Positions 1 to 6,073 of a stretch of 21,277 nucleotides of DNA are shown here, piece after piece. Within the stretch, counting starts at the first letter, position 1. Every line of letters starts with the position of its first letter. The position numbers were made by a program, and so were the translations under genes. The notes below the pieces were generated by a model, which was not told the DNA's origin, made no database searches, and saw only the letters and a list, made by a program, of their open reading frames with translations. Source of the DNA: an uncultured Flavonifractor sp. (GTDB lineage Bacteria > Bacillota > Clostridia > Oscillospirales > Oscillospiraceae); contig CAJUDT010000035.1 of assembly GCA_910585415.1 (NCBI GenBank), positions 1 through 21,277 of the forward strand, written 5' to 3'.

Positions 1-480
1 CAGGAGCTTCAGCTCCAGCAGCACGTCCCGGGTCTGTCCGGGCAGTCCGGCCTTGGCGAAGCGGGGGACCTGCCGGGTGGGGGTGGCGAAGTGCTTGTTG
101 CCCCAGCCGCCGTTGCCCCCCCGGGCCAGTACAAAGCGCGTACACTGGGACATGTCGCAGATAATCTCCTGACTCTCCGCGTCCCGGACCACCGTGCCCC
201 GGGGCACCCGGATGATGAGGTCCTCTCCGTCCTTGCCGGAGCAGCGCTTGCCCTGGCCGTCCATGCCGTTTCCGGCGGTGTACTTGCGCTTGTAGCGGAA
301 ATCCATCAGGGTGGACAGGTGGTCGTTGATTTCCAGAATCACGTCGCCGCCCCGGCCCCCGTCGCCGCCGTCGGGTCCCCCCGCGGCGATATATTTTTCC
401 CGGTGGAAGGACACCACGCCGTTGCCTCCGCTGCCGGATTTGACGGTGATGCGGGCGGTGTCTACAAAGGGTGCTGCCAT
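1..480 (-). CDS. obg: GTPase Obg (CgtA), N-terminal part, cut by window edge
   Basis: The first 160 codons of a minus-strand gene starting at the ATG at 480-478; the rest lies beyond position 1. Residues 1-160 show the glycine-rich Obg fold: FVDTARITVKSGSGGNGVVS at 5-24, then repeated GGxGG runs (GGPDGGDGGRGGDV) and GGNGGWGNKHFATPTRQVPR further on. This domain is specific to Obg, an essential GTPase that binds the 50S ribosomal subunit and links ribosome assembly to growth and stress signalling. The GTP-binding G domain is not in the window. A strong GGAGG lies six bases before the start. It follows the flavodoxin-like gene by ten bases, so the two are probably co-transcribed. Obg directly or nearly downstream of rplU-rpmA is the usual bacterial arrangement. 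The identification is secure. Confidence 0.95.
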   Translation of the reverse strand, partial: MAAPFVDTARITVKSGSGGNGVVSFHREKYIAAGGPDGGDGGRGGDVILEINDHLSTLMDFRYKRKYTAGNGMDGQGKRCSGKDGEDLIIRVPRGTVVRDAESQEIICDMSQCTRFVLARGGNGGWGNKHFATPTRQVPRFAKAGLPGQTRDVLLELKLL

Positions 481-490
481 AAGAACCTCC

Positions 491-955
491 TTAATTTGGT
501 GCTTGACCGGCCTCCGGCCCGCACAGACCCTGGAAGAACCGGCAGGCGGCCTCCAGATCCTGCTGGTTGGGACGCCCCTTGGCGATGCCGCCCACCAGCT
601 TGAAGGGGCCGAAGGTGTCGAACCCCCGGCACCCGAACCGCCCCGCCTCCACGGCGGACCTGGCCTGAACGGCCTGGGAAATGGCCTTGTAGTTGGGCCG
701 TCCTCCGTAGGTGCACAGGAAGAACACCCGCCTGCCCTCCGGCAGACGGTCCCGGGCGAGGGCCAGTACGCTCCGGTGGAACCGGCCGCCGTAGATGCCG
801 GAGGCAAAGCCGATCAGGTCGTAGGGACGCAAATCGGCCTGGGGCTCCCTGGACGCGTCAATGAGGGTCACCGTATGCCCCTGGGCGATGGCGTCCACCA
901 GCTTTTTGGTGTTGCCGTGGTGGCTGGAGTGGTACACAATGGCACAATTCAACAT
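491..955 (-). CDS. Flavodoxin-like protein
   Basis: A 154-residue protein. The start is the ATG at 955-953: the flavodoxin fold begins there (MLNCAIVYHSSHHGNTKKLV), while the open frame upstream runs through the hairpin region. SSHHGNT at residues 10-16 matches the FMN phosphate-binding loop, and PYDLIGFASGIYGG is the second strand and loop that cups the flavin. The C-terminal FDTFGPFKLVGGIAKGRP is typical, as I recall, of a clostridial single-domain flavodoxin group. It should be a cytosolic one-electron carrier or NAD(P)H-linked reductase partner; the actual partner is unknown. It sits between rpmA and obg, ten bases before obg and separated from rpmA by two hairpins. I see no convincing promoter of its own, so it may depend on read-through from the rplU promoter. 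Confidence 0.8.
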   Translation of the reverse strand: MLNCAIVYHSSHHGNTKKLVDAIAQGHTVTLIDASREPQADLRPYDLIGFASGIYGGRFHRSVLALARDRLPEGRRVFFLCTYGGRPNYKAISQAVQARSAVEAGRFGCRGFDTFGPFKLVGGIAKGRPNQQDLEAACRFFQGLCGPEAGQAPN

Positions 956-998
956 CAATCTCAACCCCCTGTTTCTCAAATACGACGAATGAAACAAC

Positions 999-1044
999 CT
1001 CTGCTTGTCGAAAACGTCCCACAGAACGGTTTCGACAAGCAGAG
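999..1044 (-). repeat. Long inverted repeat between rpmA and the flavodoxin gene
   Basis: Arms 999-1013 and 1030-1044 are perfectly complementary over 15 bases (core TTGTCGAAA / TTTCGACAA), with three further pairs inside after one mismatch and a loop of about eight bases. No U tract follows on either strand, so it is not a classical terminator. It could stabilise the 3' end of the ribosomal-protein mRNA, mark a processing site, or be an interspersed palindrome. The last four bases (1041-1044) are also the first four of the adjacent hairpin at 1041-1076. The 9-mer TTGTCGAAA recurs at about 2364 in the rplU/fhs intergenic region. Confidence 0.75.
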
Positions 1045-1076
1045 AGCCGCAAACGGTCCCCCGTTTGCGGCTCTCT
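1041..1076 (-). terminator. Strong hairpin just after rpmA, probable attenuating terminator
   Basis: Arms 1041-1056 and 1061-1076 pair perfectly over 16 bases around a four-base loop, starting eight bases after the rpmA stop on the minus strand. The stem is GC-rich and very stable. There is no T run after it; instead the next hairpin (999-1044) begins and shares four bases. It may protect the 3' end of rplU-prp-rpmA mRNA or partly terminate it, reducing transcription into the flavodoxin gene and obg. Position and stem are certain; the terminator role is inference. Confidence 0.6.
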
Positions 1077-1084
1077 GGCAAACC

Positions 1085-1369
1085 TTACTCCGCAATCTCC
1101 ACAATGGAGACCTGCTTGCGGTCCTTGCCCAGGCGCTCGAACTTGACTCTGCCGCTCTTGAGGGCAAACAGAGTATCGTCGCTGCCCTTGCCCACGTTCA
1201 CGCCGGGGTGGATGTGGGTGCCCCGCTGGCGGACCAGGATGTTTCCGGCCAGGACGAACTGGCCGTCGCCCCGCTTTACGCCCAGGCGCTTGGCCTCGGA
1301 ATCGCGGCCGTTGCGGGTGGAGCCCACGCCCTTTTTATGGGCGAAAAACTGCAAACCGATATTCAGCAT
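1085..1369 (-). CDS. rpmA: 50S ribosomal protein L27, Prp-processed form
   Basis: A 94-residue L27. The N-terminus MLNIGLQFFAHKKG carries the Bacillota extension ending in LQFFA, which the cysteine protease Prp removes to expose the mature HKKGVGSTRNGRDSEAKRLG end. In the ribosome that end reaches toward the peptidyl-transferase centre. The rest (KRGDGQFVLAGNILVRQRGT, HPGVNVGKGSDDTLFA) is canonical L27. A GGAGGTG seven to eight bases upstream supports the start. It is the third gene of rplU-prp-rpmA and is followed by the strong hairpin at 1041-1076. Length is normal for the family. Confidence 0.97.
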   Translation of the reverse strand: MLNIGLQFFAHKKGVGSTRNGRDSEAKRLGVKRGDGQFVLAGNILVRQRGTHIHPGVNVGKGSDDTLFALKSGRVKFERLGKDRKQVSIVEIAE

Positions 1370-1414
1370 CGTATTACACCTCCAAACACGCGTGTGTCAC
1401 TTGCGGGAGGGGGC

Positions 1415-1747
1415 TCAATCCGCCTCCTCCACGAAAACATTGCCGGGGTACTCCTCCTGAAGCTGGGTGCAGTAGACCATCAGCGCCGTCAGCAGGTTCT
1501 GACAAAACTGCTCGTTGGCCTCCCCCAGACCGCCGGGGAGCTTGAGGGAGAGGGACGCGTCCTTCTCCCGAATCTTCACCGCCGCACCCAGGCCCAGCAC
1601 GTCGTTGACGGCGCATTCCGTCAGCCGGATGGCGCTGGTCACCGCGGCGCACACCACGTCGGAGCCCTCCTGGGCCCAGCCGCTGTGCCCCCGCAGGGTG
1701 ACGCCCGTGAGGCGGTCCCCCTCCATACGGAAGGATACCGTGGTCAT
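1415..1747 (-). CDS. prp: Ribosomal-processing cysteine protease Prp
   Basis: A 110-residue protein of the Prp (formerly DUF464/YsxB) family, which cleaves the N-terminal extension of L27 in Bacillota. The catalytic pair is visible: His21 in LRGHSGWA and Cys33 in GSDVVCAAVTSA, with the normal spacing for this family. Its start overlaps the rplU stop by one base (TAATG), so translation is probably coupled to rplU. It lies between rplU and rpmA, the standard Bacillota order, and its substrate is the next gene, which has the expected LQFFA site. No anomalies. Confidence 0.93.
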   Translation of the reverse strand: MTTVSFRMEGDRLTGVTLRGHSGWAQEGSDVVCAAVTSAIRLTECAVNDVLGLGAAVKIREKDASLSLKLPGGLGEANEQFCQNLLTALMVYCTQLQEEYPGNVFVEEAD

Positions 1748-2058
1748 TACACGGAAATCTTGCCGATGGTCACCTTGGTGTAGGGCTGACGGTGGCCCTG
1801 CTTGCGGCGGTAACCCTTCTTCGGCTTGTACTTAAAGACGATGATCTTCTTGCCCTTGCCGTTCTTGGCCACGGTGGCGTCCACCTTGGCCCCGTTCACC
1901 AAGGGGGTGCCGAAGGTGGCCTTGTCCCCGTCGATCACGGCCAGAACCTTGTCGAAGGTCACGGCGTTCCCGGCCTCCACGGGCAGCTTCTCGATGAAGA
2001 GGGTGTCGCCCTCGCTCACCTTGTACTGCTTGCCGCCGGTCTCAATGATTGCGTGCAT
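1747..2058 (-). CDS. rplU: 50S ribosomal protein L21
   Basis: A 103-residue L21 with the family start MHAIIETGGKQYKVSEGDTL and the conserved end FKYKPKKGYRRKQGHRQPYT followed by TKVTIGKISV. It binds 23S rRNA in the large subunit. It is the first gene of the operon, with AAGGAG about eleven bases before the ATG and the promoter at 2156-2184. The stop shares one base with the prp start. Length is typical. Confidence 0.97.
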   Translation of the reverse strand: MHAIIETGGKQYKVSEGDTLFIEKLPVEAGNAVTFDKVLAVIDGDKATFGTPLVNGAKVDATVAKNGKGKKIIVFKYKPKKGYRRKQGHRQPYTKVTIGKISV

Positions 2059-2149
2059 CTGTGTTTCAACTCCTTCATGACGGGCTCGCTGTCGGGGGCG
2101 GAGGGGGGCGCGTGCGCGTCCGGCTCACTTTCTGCCCAGTCAAAGCGGC
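2059..2149 (-). promoter_or_regulatory. 5' leader of rplU mRNA, possible L21 leader
   Basis: From the start site predicted by the promoter at 2156-2184, the rplU message carries a leader of about 90 bases. Bacillota rplU operons often have an autoregulatory L21 leader RNA (known family). The sequence is GC-rich with runs of C and G that could pair, but I cannot match it to the L21 leader consensus by eye. The leader is inferred from the promoter position; its function is not shown. Confidence 0.3.
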
Positions 2150-2155
2150 TTTCGC

Positions 2156-2184
2156 AGTATATCATTCCCCGGCGGGAAAGTCAA
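2156..2184 (-). promoter_or_regulatory. Sigma-A promoter of the rplU-prp-rpmA operon
   Basis: On the minus strand: -35 TTGACT at 2184-2179, a 17-base spacer, and -10 TATACT at 2161-2156. Both boxes differ from consensus at one position and the spacing is ideal. The start site should be near 2149, about 90 bases before the rplU ATG. A strong promoter fits a ribosomal-protein operon. Confidence 0.8.
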
Positions 2185-2640
2185 GGGGCTGCGCGGGGTT
2201 TTTCGGGGCGTTTGCTCCAAATTTCTCCATAAAACCGAAGAGAGGGCCCCAGAAAACCGCCCGCCGGAGGGCAAACCGGTTGGCCCCTGCCGTCTGGACG
2301 GGCCCTGGGGCGGCGGGAGGAAACAAATGCCACAAGAGAGCGCCGGAGAAGGACGGATTTCTTTGTCGAAATTGTCTATGGACAATTTCCCGGAAAACCC
2401 TAAGAATAGAACTTGTCCCCTGACACAAAATGGAGCGTATGAGACAAAAATGTGGCTCCCGCGCGGAGACGGACGGCAAATCCGGTCCCCTTGGGTCCAT
2501 TTGCCGGAGCGGGCGCGGTATGCGGCGGAATCCGGCCGGGTCCGCCGCAGGTGAGGGGCGGTTCGCAGGCGGCAGAGCCCGGAGGCTGGACCTGGGGCGC
2601 TGCGCCGTCCAGATTCCCTTGGACCATATGACAGGAGGTA
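2185..2640 (+). other. Intergenic region upstream of fhs with hairpin-rich leader
   Basis: This 456-base stretch holds no convincing gene. Visible structure: a short hairpin GAAATTGTC/GACAATTTC at 2368-2389, and imperfect direct repeats GACACAAAATGG and GACAAAAATGTGG at about 2423-2456. Three GC-rich hairpins then lead to the fhs Shine-Dalgarno: arms 2474-2481/2499-2506, arms 2521-2529/2541-2549, and a compound stem 2586-2612 (CTGGAC/GTCCAG with inner GGCGC/GCGCC). GTCC at 2607-2610 could instead pair with GGAC at 2621-2624, next to the ribosome-binding site. I found no THF or ZTP riboswitch signature (no CCGCCTGGGC core). No clear fhs promoter is visible; it should lie around 2370-2450. Confidence 0.5.
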
Positions 2641-4323
2641 ATGGAATTGACCGTGAAAACCGACATTGAGATTGCCCAGGCGTGTACCCCCAAGCACATC
2701 ACCGAGATTGCCAGGATTGCAGGCGTGGACGGGCGATACCTGGAGCAGTACGGCAATGATAAGGCAAAGATAGACTATCAGCTGCTGCGGGACAAGGCGG
2801 AGGAGCCCGACGGCAAGCTGATTCTGGTCACCGCCATCACCCCCACGCCCGCCGGGGAGGGCAAGACCACCACCTCGGTCGGTCTGGCGGACGGCCTGCG
2901 GAGGATTGGCAAAAACACCGTGGTGGCCCTGCGGGAGCCCTCTTTGGGGCCGGTTTTCGGCGTCAAGGGCGGAGCCGCCGGGGGAGGCTATGCCCAGGTG
3001 GTGCCCATGGAGGATATCAACCTTCACTTCACCGGGGATTTCCACGCCATCGGCGCGGCCAACAACCTCCTGGCGGCTATGCTGGACAACCATATTCAGC
3101 AGGGGAATACTCTGGGCATCGACCCCAAGAATATCACTTGGAAGCGGGCCGTGGACATGAACGACCGCCAGCTGCGGCACATCGTGGACGGCCTGGGGGG
3201 CAGGATGCAGGGCGTGCCCCGGGAGGACGGGTTTGACATCACCGTAGCAAGCGAGATTATGGCGGTGCTCTGTCTGGCCTCCGATATCACCGACCTAAAA
3301 GCCCGGCTGGCCCGCATCATCGTGGCCTATACCTACGAGGGCGAGCCGGTCACCGCCCACGACCTGAAGGCCGAGGGGGCGATGGCCGCTCTGCTCAAGG
3401 ACGCCCTCAAGCCCAATCTGGTCCAGACTCTGGAGGGCACCCCCGCTTTCATCCACGGCGGGCCCTTTGCCAACATCGCCCACGGGTGCAACTCGGTGAC
3501 GGCCACCCGTATGGCCCTCAAGCTGGGGGATTACGTGGTCACCGAGGCGGGCTTTGCCGCCGATTTGGGGGCGGAAAAGTTTTTGGACATCAAGTGCCGC
3601 ATGGCGGGCCTGACCCCCTCTGCGGTGGTGGTGGTGGCCACTGTCCGGGCCCTGAAATACCACGGCGGCGTGGCCAAGGCCGATTTGAACCAGGAAAATC
3701 TGACCGCCCTGGAGCAGGGGTTGCCCAATCTGCTCCAGCATGTGGGGAACATCAAAGACGTATTCGGCCTGCCCTGCGTGGTGGCCATCAACGCCTTCCC
3801 CACCGACACCCGCGCCGAGCTGGATTTGGTGGAGGCCAAGTGCCGGGCGCTGGGGGTTAACGTGGCCCTGTCCGAGGTGTGGGCCAAGGGCGGCGCAGGG
3901 GGCGTGGCCCTGGCCGAAGAGGTGGTCCGCTTGTGCGAGCAGCCCAACCACTTCCAGCAGAGCTACGCGCTGGATTTGAGCATCGAGGAAAAGCTGGAGG
4001 CCATCTGCCAAAAGATTTACCACGCGGACGGGGTCGTCCTCACCCCCAACGCGAAAAAGCAGGCCCGGCAGCTGACCGGGCTGGGATTTGGCGGCCTGCC
4101 CATCTGTATGGCCAAAACCCAGTACTCCTTCTCCGACGACCCGGCCCTGCTGGGGGCCCCCAAGGGCTTTACCGTGACCGTGCGCAATTTGAAGGTCTCC
4201 GCCGGGGCGGGCTTTATCGTGGCCCTGACCGGGGATATTATGACCATGCCCGGCCTGCCCAAGGTCCCCGCCGCCGAGAAAATCGACGTGGACGAGAACG
4301 GCGTGATTTCCGGCCTGTTTTAA
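2641..4323 (+). CDS. fhs: Formate--tetrahydrofolate ligase
   Basis: A 560-residue formyl-THF synthetase joining formate and THF with ATP to give 10-formyl-THF, the entry to the methyl branch of the Wood-Ljungdahl pathway and to purine synthesis. The P-loop TPTPAGEGKTTTS is at 67-79, followed by LREPSLGPVFGVKGGAAGGG, DFHAIGAANNLL and GGPFANIAHGCNS, all hallmarks of the family. Length fits the usual 550-560. The start is uncertain: AGGAGG ends only two bases before the ATG at 2641, too close for normal initiation. TTG at 2647 has ideal spacing (eight bases), and GTG at 2653 gives VKTDIEIAQ, which matches the usual N-terminus. It is first of fhs-fchA-folD; the fchA ATG begins 11 bases after its stop. 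Confidence 0.97.
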   Translation: MELTVKTDIEIAQACTPKHITEIARIAGVDGRYLEQYGNDKAKIDYQLLRDKAEEPDGKLILVTAITPTPAGEGKTTTSVGLADGLRRIGKNTVVALREPSLGPVFGVKGGAAGGGYAQVVPMEDINLHFTGDFHAIGAANNLLAAMLDNHIQQGNTLGIDPKNITWKRAVDMNDRQLRHIVDGLGGRMQGVPREDGFDITVASEIMAVLCLASDITDLKARLARIIVAYTYEGEPVTAHDLKAEGAMAALLKDALKPNLVQTLEGTPAFIHGGPFANIAHGCNSVTATRMALKLGDYVVTEAGFAADLGAEKFLDIKCRMAGLTPSAVVVVATVRALKYHGGVAKADLNQENLTALEQGLPNLLQHVGNIKDVFGLPCVVAINAFPTDTRAELDLVEAKCRALGVNVALSEVWAKGGAGGVALAEEVVRLCEQPNHFQQSYALDLSIEEKLEAICQKIYHADGVVLTPNAKKQARQLTGLGFGGLPICMAKTQYSFSDDPALLGAPKGFTVTVRNLKVSAGAGFIVALTGDIMTMPGLPKVPAAEKIDVDENGVISGLF

Positions 4324-4334
4324 GGAGTACTGTC

Positions 4335-4955
4335 ATGGATTACACAACCAAGTCCTGCCGGGACTTTGTGGCCGTGCTGGCCTCGGACGCCCCCGCGCCC
4401 GGCGGAGGCGGAGCCGCAGCCCTGGCGGGAGCCCTGGGGACCGCCCTGGGGAGCATGGTGGGGGCCCTTACCGTGGGCAAGCGGCGGTACGCGGCGGTGG
4501 AGTCGGAAATCAACGCCCTCATGGCCCGCTGCCGCGCCCTACAGGAGGAGCTCTTGGACCAGGTGCCCGCCGACGCGGAGGGCTTCTTACCCCTGGCGCG
4601 GGCCTATGGCATTCCCAAGGACGACCCCAGCCGCGCCGCCGTGCTGGAGGAAGCCACCATAACCGCCTGCGCCACGCCCATCCGCATCATGGAGCTGTGC
4701 TGTGAGAGCCTGGAGGCCATCCGGGTGCTGGCGGAGAAGGGGTCCCGGCTGGCGGTGTCCGACGCGGGCTGTGCCGCCGCTCTGGTGAAGGGGGCCCTCC
4801 AGGCGGCCTCTTTGAATGTGTTCATCAACACAAAATCCCTGAGAAACCGGGCCCTGGCGGCGGAGCTGAACGGCAAATGTCTCGGGATGCTGGAGACATA
4901 CGGGGCGCTGGCCGGGGAGATTTTTGAGACGGTTCAGGCCGGATTTCTTCCGTGA
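4335..4955 (+). CDS. fchA: Methenyltetrahydrofolate cyclohydrolase FchA (FTCD-type cyclodeaminase fold)
   Basis: A 206-residue helical protein of the formimidoyl-THF cyclodeaminase / methenyl-THF cyclohydrolase family. Family marks are SCRDFVAVLASDAPAPGGGG at about 7-26, then AALAGALGTALGSMVGALTV, and the C-terminal NVFINTKSLRN. Length matches stand-alone FchA (about 205-210). In this context its role should be interconversion of 10-formyl-THF and 5,10-methenyl-THF, between Fhs and the dehydrogenase. AAGGAG eight bases before the ATG supports the start. No glutamate formiminotransferase or histidine-degradation gene is nearby, which argues against a histidine role. The need for a separate cyclohydrolase fits the downstream FolD homologue, which lacks catalytic residues for that step. 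Confidence 0.88.
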   Translation: MDYTTKSCRDFVAVLASDAPAPGGGGAAALAGALGTALGSMVGALTVGKRRYAAVESEINALMARCRALQEELLDQVPADAEGFLPLARAYGIPKDDPSRAAVLEEATITACATPIRIMELCCESLEAIRVLAEKGSRLAVSDAGCAAALVKGALQAASLNVFINTKSLRNRALAAELNGKCLGMLETYGALAGEIFETVQAGFLP

Positions 4956-4964
4956 GGTGTAAGT

Positions 4965-5816
4965 ATGGCTGAATTGTGGAAGGGCGCGCCGACAGCTGCG
5001 GCGCTGATGGAGGACCTGACCGGGCGGATAGAGCGCTTGTCCGGCGCCGGTGTGACCCCCACCCTGGCCATTGTGCGGGTGGGGGAGCGGCCGGACGACC
5101 GCGCCTATGAGACTGGAGCGGTGAAGCGGTGTGAGAAGGCCGGAGTGGCGGTCAAGCGGTTTCCGCTCCCGGCGGGGTGCTCGGCCCTGGAGCTGCGGGC
5201 GGTGTTGGAGCACATTAACGCCGTTTCGGAGATTCACGGGTGCCTGCTGCTCCGGCCCCTGCCGGACCCGGCGATGGAGGAAATGGCCTGCGCCCTGCTG
5301 GACCCGAAAAAGGACGTGGACTGCATGACGCCGGCTGCCCTGGCCGGTGTGTTCGCCGGGAAGGGGTGGGGCTATCCGCCCTGCACCGCCCAGGCGTGCC
5401 TGGAGCTGCTGAAATACTACAAAACGGCCCTGACCGGTAAGCGGGCCGTGGTGGTGGGGCGCAGTCTGGTGATTGGCAAACCGGTGTCCATGCTGCTCCA
5501 GGCGGAAAACGCCACCGTGACCATGTGCCACACCCGCACCGTGGACCTGCCCGCCGTATGCCGGGGGGCGGAGGTCCTCATTGCCGCCGCTGGACGGGCG
5601 AACCTGTTGGGCGCGGCCCACGTGTCCCCCGGACAGGTGGTCCTGGATGTGGGCATCAACGTGGACAAGGACGGGAAGCTCTGCGGCGACGTAAAATTTG
5701 ACGAGGCGGAGCCAGTGGTATCCGCCATCACCCCTGTTCCCGGCGGGGTGGGTGCCGTCACCACCGCCGTGCTGGTCAAGCACGTCGTGGAGGCGGCGGA
5801 GCGGACCCTGAAATGA
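4965..5816 (+). CDS. folD: FolD-family methylene-THF dehydrogenase lacking cyclohydrolase residues
   Basis: A 283-residue FolD homologue; the normal enzyme both dehydrogenates methylene-THF and hydrolyses methenyl-THF. The dinucleotide-binding part is intact: VVGRSLVIGKPVSMLL at about 166-181, CHTRT, AAAGRANLL, VLDVGIN and PVPGGVGAVTTAVL. The active-site helix, normally Y-x-x-x-K, reads Y48-E-T-G-A52, so the lysine equivalent to human K56 is alanine. The usual VQLPLP loop reads L95-L-R-P-L-P100, so the glutamine equivalent to Q100 is leucine. Asp119 in DVDC is kept. Loss of that lysine abolishes cyclohydrolase but can spare dehydrogenase activity in studied FolD/MTHFD enzymes, so I infer a dedicated dehydrogenase paired with FchA, nine bases upstream. 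The start has GAGGTG upstream. Confidence 0.9.
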   Translation: MAELWKGAPTAAALMEDLTGRIERLSGAGVTPTLAIVRVGERPDDRAYETGAVKRCEKAGVAVKRFPLPAGCSALELRAVLEHINAVSEIHGCLLLRPLPDPAMEEMACALLDPKKDVDCMTPAALAGVFAGKGWGYPPCTAQACLELLKYYKTALTGKRAVVVGRSLVIGKPVSMLLQAENATVTMCHTRTVDLPAVCRGAEVLIAAAGRANLLGAAHVSPGQVVLDVGINVDKDGKLCGDVKFDEAEPVVSAITPVPGGVGAVTTAVLVKHVVEAAERTLK

Positions 5817-5893
5817 GGGTGTTCCCGATAGGGCCCTGCCCCTGCTGATATGTTCATTGGAAATGAGATAGGAGGTGTGCCGCCGCCGTCCGT

Positions 5894-5921
5894 TTGAATC
5901 TGGACGGTCCAACCACATAAA
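5894..5921 (+). promoter_or_regulatory. Possible promoter for the riboswitch-folT transcript
   Basis: TTGAAT at 5894-5899, a 16-base spacer and CATAAA at 5916-5921 would place the start site at about 5928, right at the 5' end of the riboswitch aptamer. Neither box is strong, and the region overlaps a CCGTCC/GGACGG hairpin (5886-5907). Read-through from fhs-fchA-folD is the alternative. The rest of 5817-5893 shows no gene; AGGAGG at about 5872 precedes no plausible reading frame. Confidence 0.35.
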
Positions 5922-5925
5922 CTGT

Positions 5926-6016
5926 CAGAGTAGGAACCGCGCGTTAAGTGCCGTCGGATGGGAGGTTGCCGCCGGACGAAGTACCTGTGTACGCGGTGCG
6001 GTTCCGCATCCGCTGC
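5926..6016 (+). ncRNA. THF riboswitch aptamer
   Basis: Recognised from conserved segments of the tetrahydrofolate riboswitch family in the right order: AGAGTAG at 5927-5933, CGCGTTAAGTG at 5940-5950, loop ATGGGAGGTTG at 5958-5968, ACGAAGT at 5976-5982, GCGGTG at 5993-5998 and CATCCGCTG at 6007-6015. Helices form as expected: P2 pairs GGAACCGC (5933-5940) with GCGGTTCC (5998-6005). P3 pairs CCGTCGG (5951-5957) with CCGCCGG (5969-5975) with one mismatch. The apical helix is GTAC-CTGT-GTAC at 5981-5992. P1 is short (CAG/CTG). Known members bind THF and 5-formyl-THF. It precedes folT by about 60 bases, the classic position. Confidence 0.92.
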
Positions 6017-6017
6017 C

Positions 6018-6064
6018 AATGAAAGAAGCGCAGGCTCCTTTCATGGTGACTGTCACGAAAGGAG
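6018..6064 (+). promoter_or_regulatory. Translational expression platform sequestering the folT ribosome-binding site
   Basis: CTCCTTTC at 6035-6042 is perfectly complementary to GAAAGGAG at 6057-6064, the folT Shine-Dalgarno, so an 8-bp hairpin can hide it. An alternative hairpin pairs ATGAAAG (6019-6025) with CTTTCAT (6038-6044), with inner AGC/GCT, and uses the same bases, freeing the Shine-Dalgarno. The two are mutually exclusive. I infer that ligand binding stabilises P1 just upstream and favours the sequestered state, repressing translation. No U run is present, so this is translational rather than terminator control. Confidence 0.75.
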
Positions 6065-6073
6065 TTTTCGACG

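Noticed and set aside
311..1783. 490-codon plus-strand open frame across the rplU-rpmA-obg region
   Set aside because: Antisense to five well-supported genes; no ribosome-binding site and no recognisable family. GC-rich third positions keep the opposite strand free of stops.
2461..2640. ZTP (pfl) or THF riboswitch upstream of fhs
   Set aside because: The conserved pfl core CCGCCTGGGC and the THF core CGCGTTAAGTG are both absent.
5840..5915. tRNA-like T-arm (CCGTCC, GTTTGAATC, GGACGG) followed by AACCA
   Set aside because: The loop has TTT where TTC is required, the G-C closing pair leaves a mismatch, and no matching acceptor, D or anticodon arm exists upstream.
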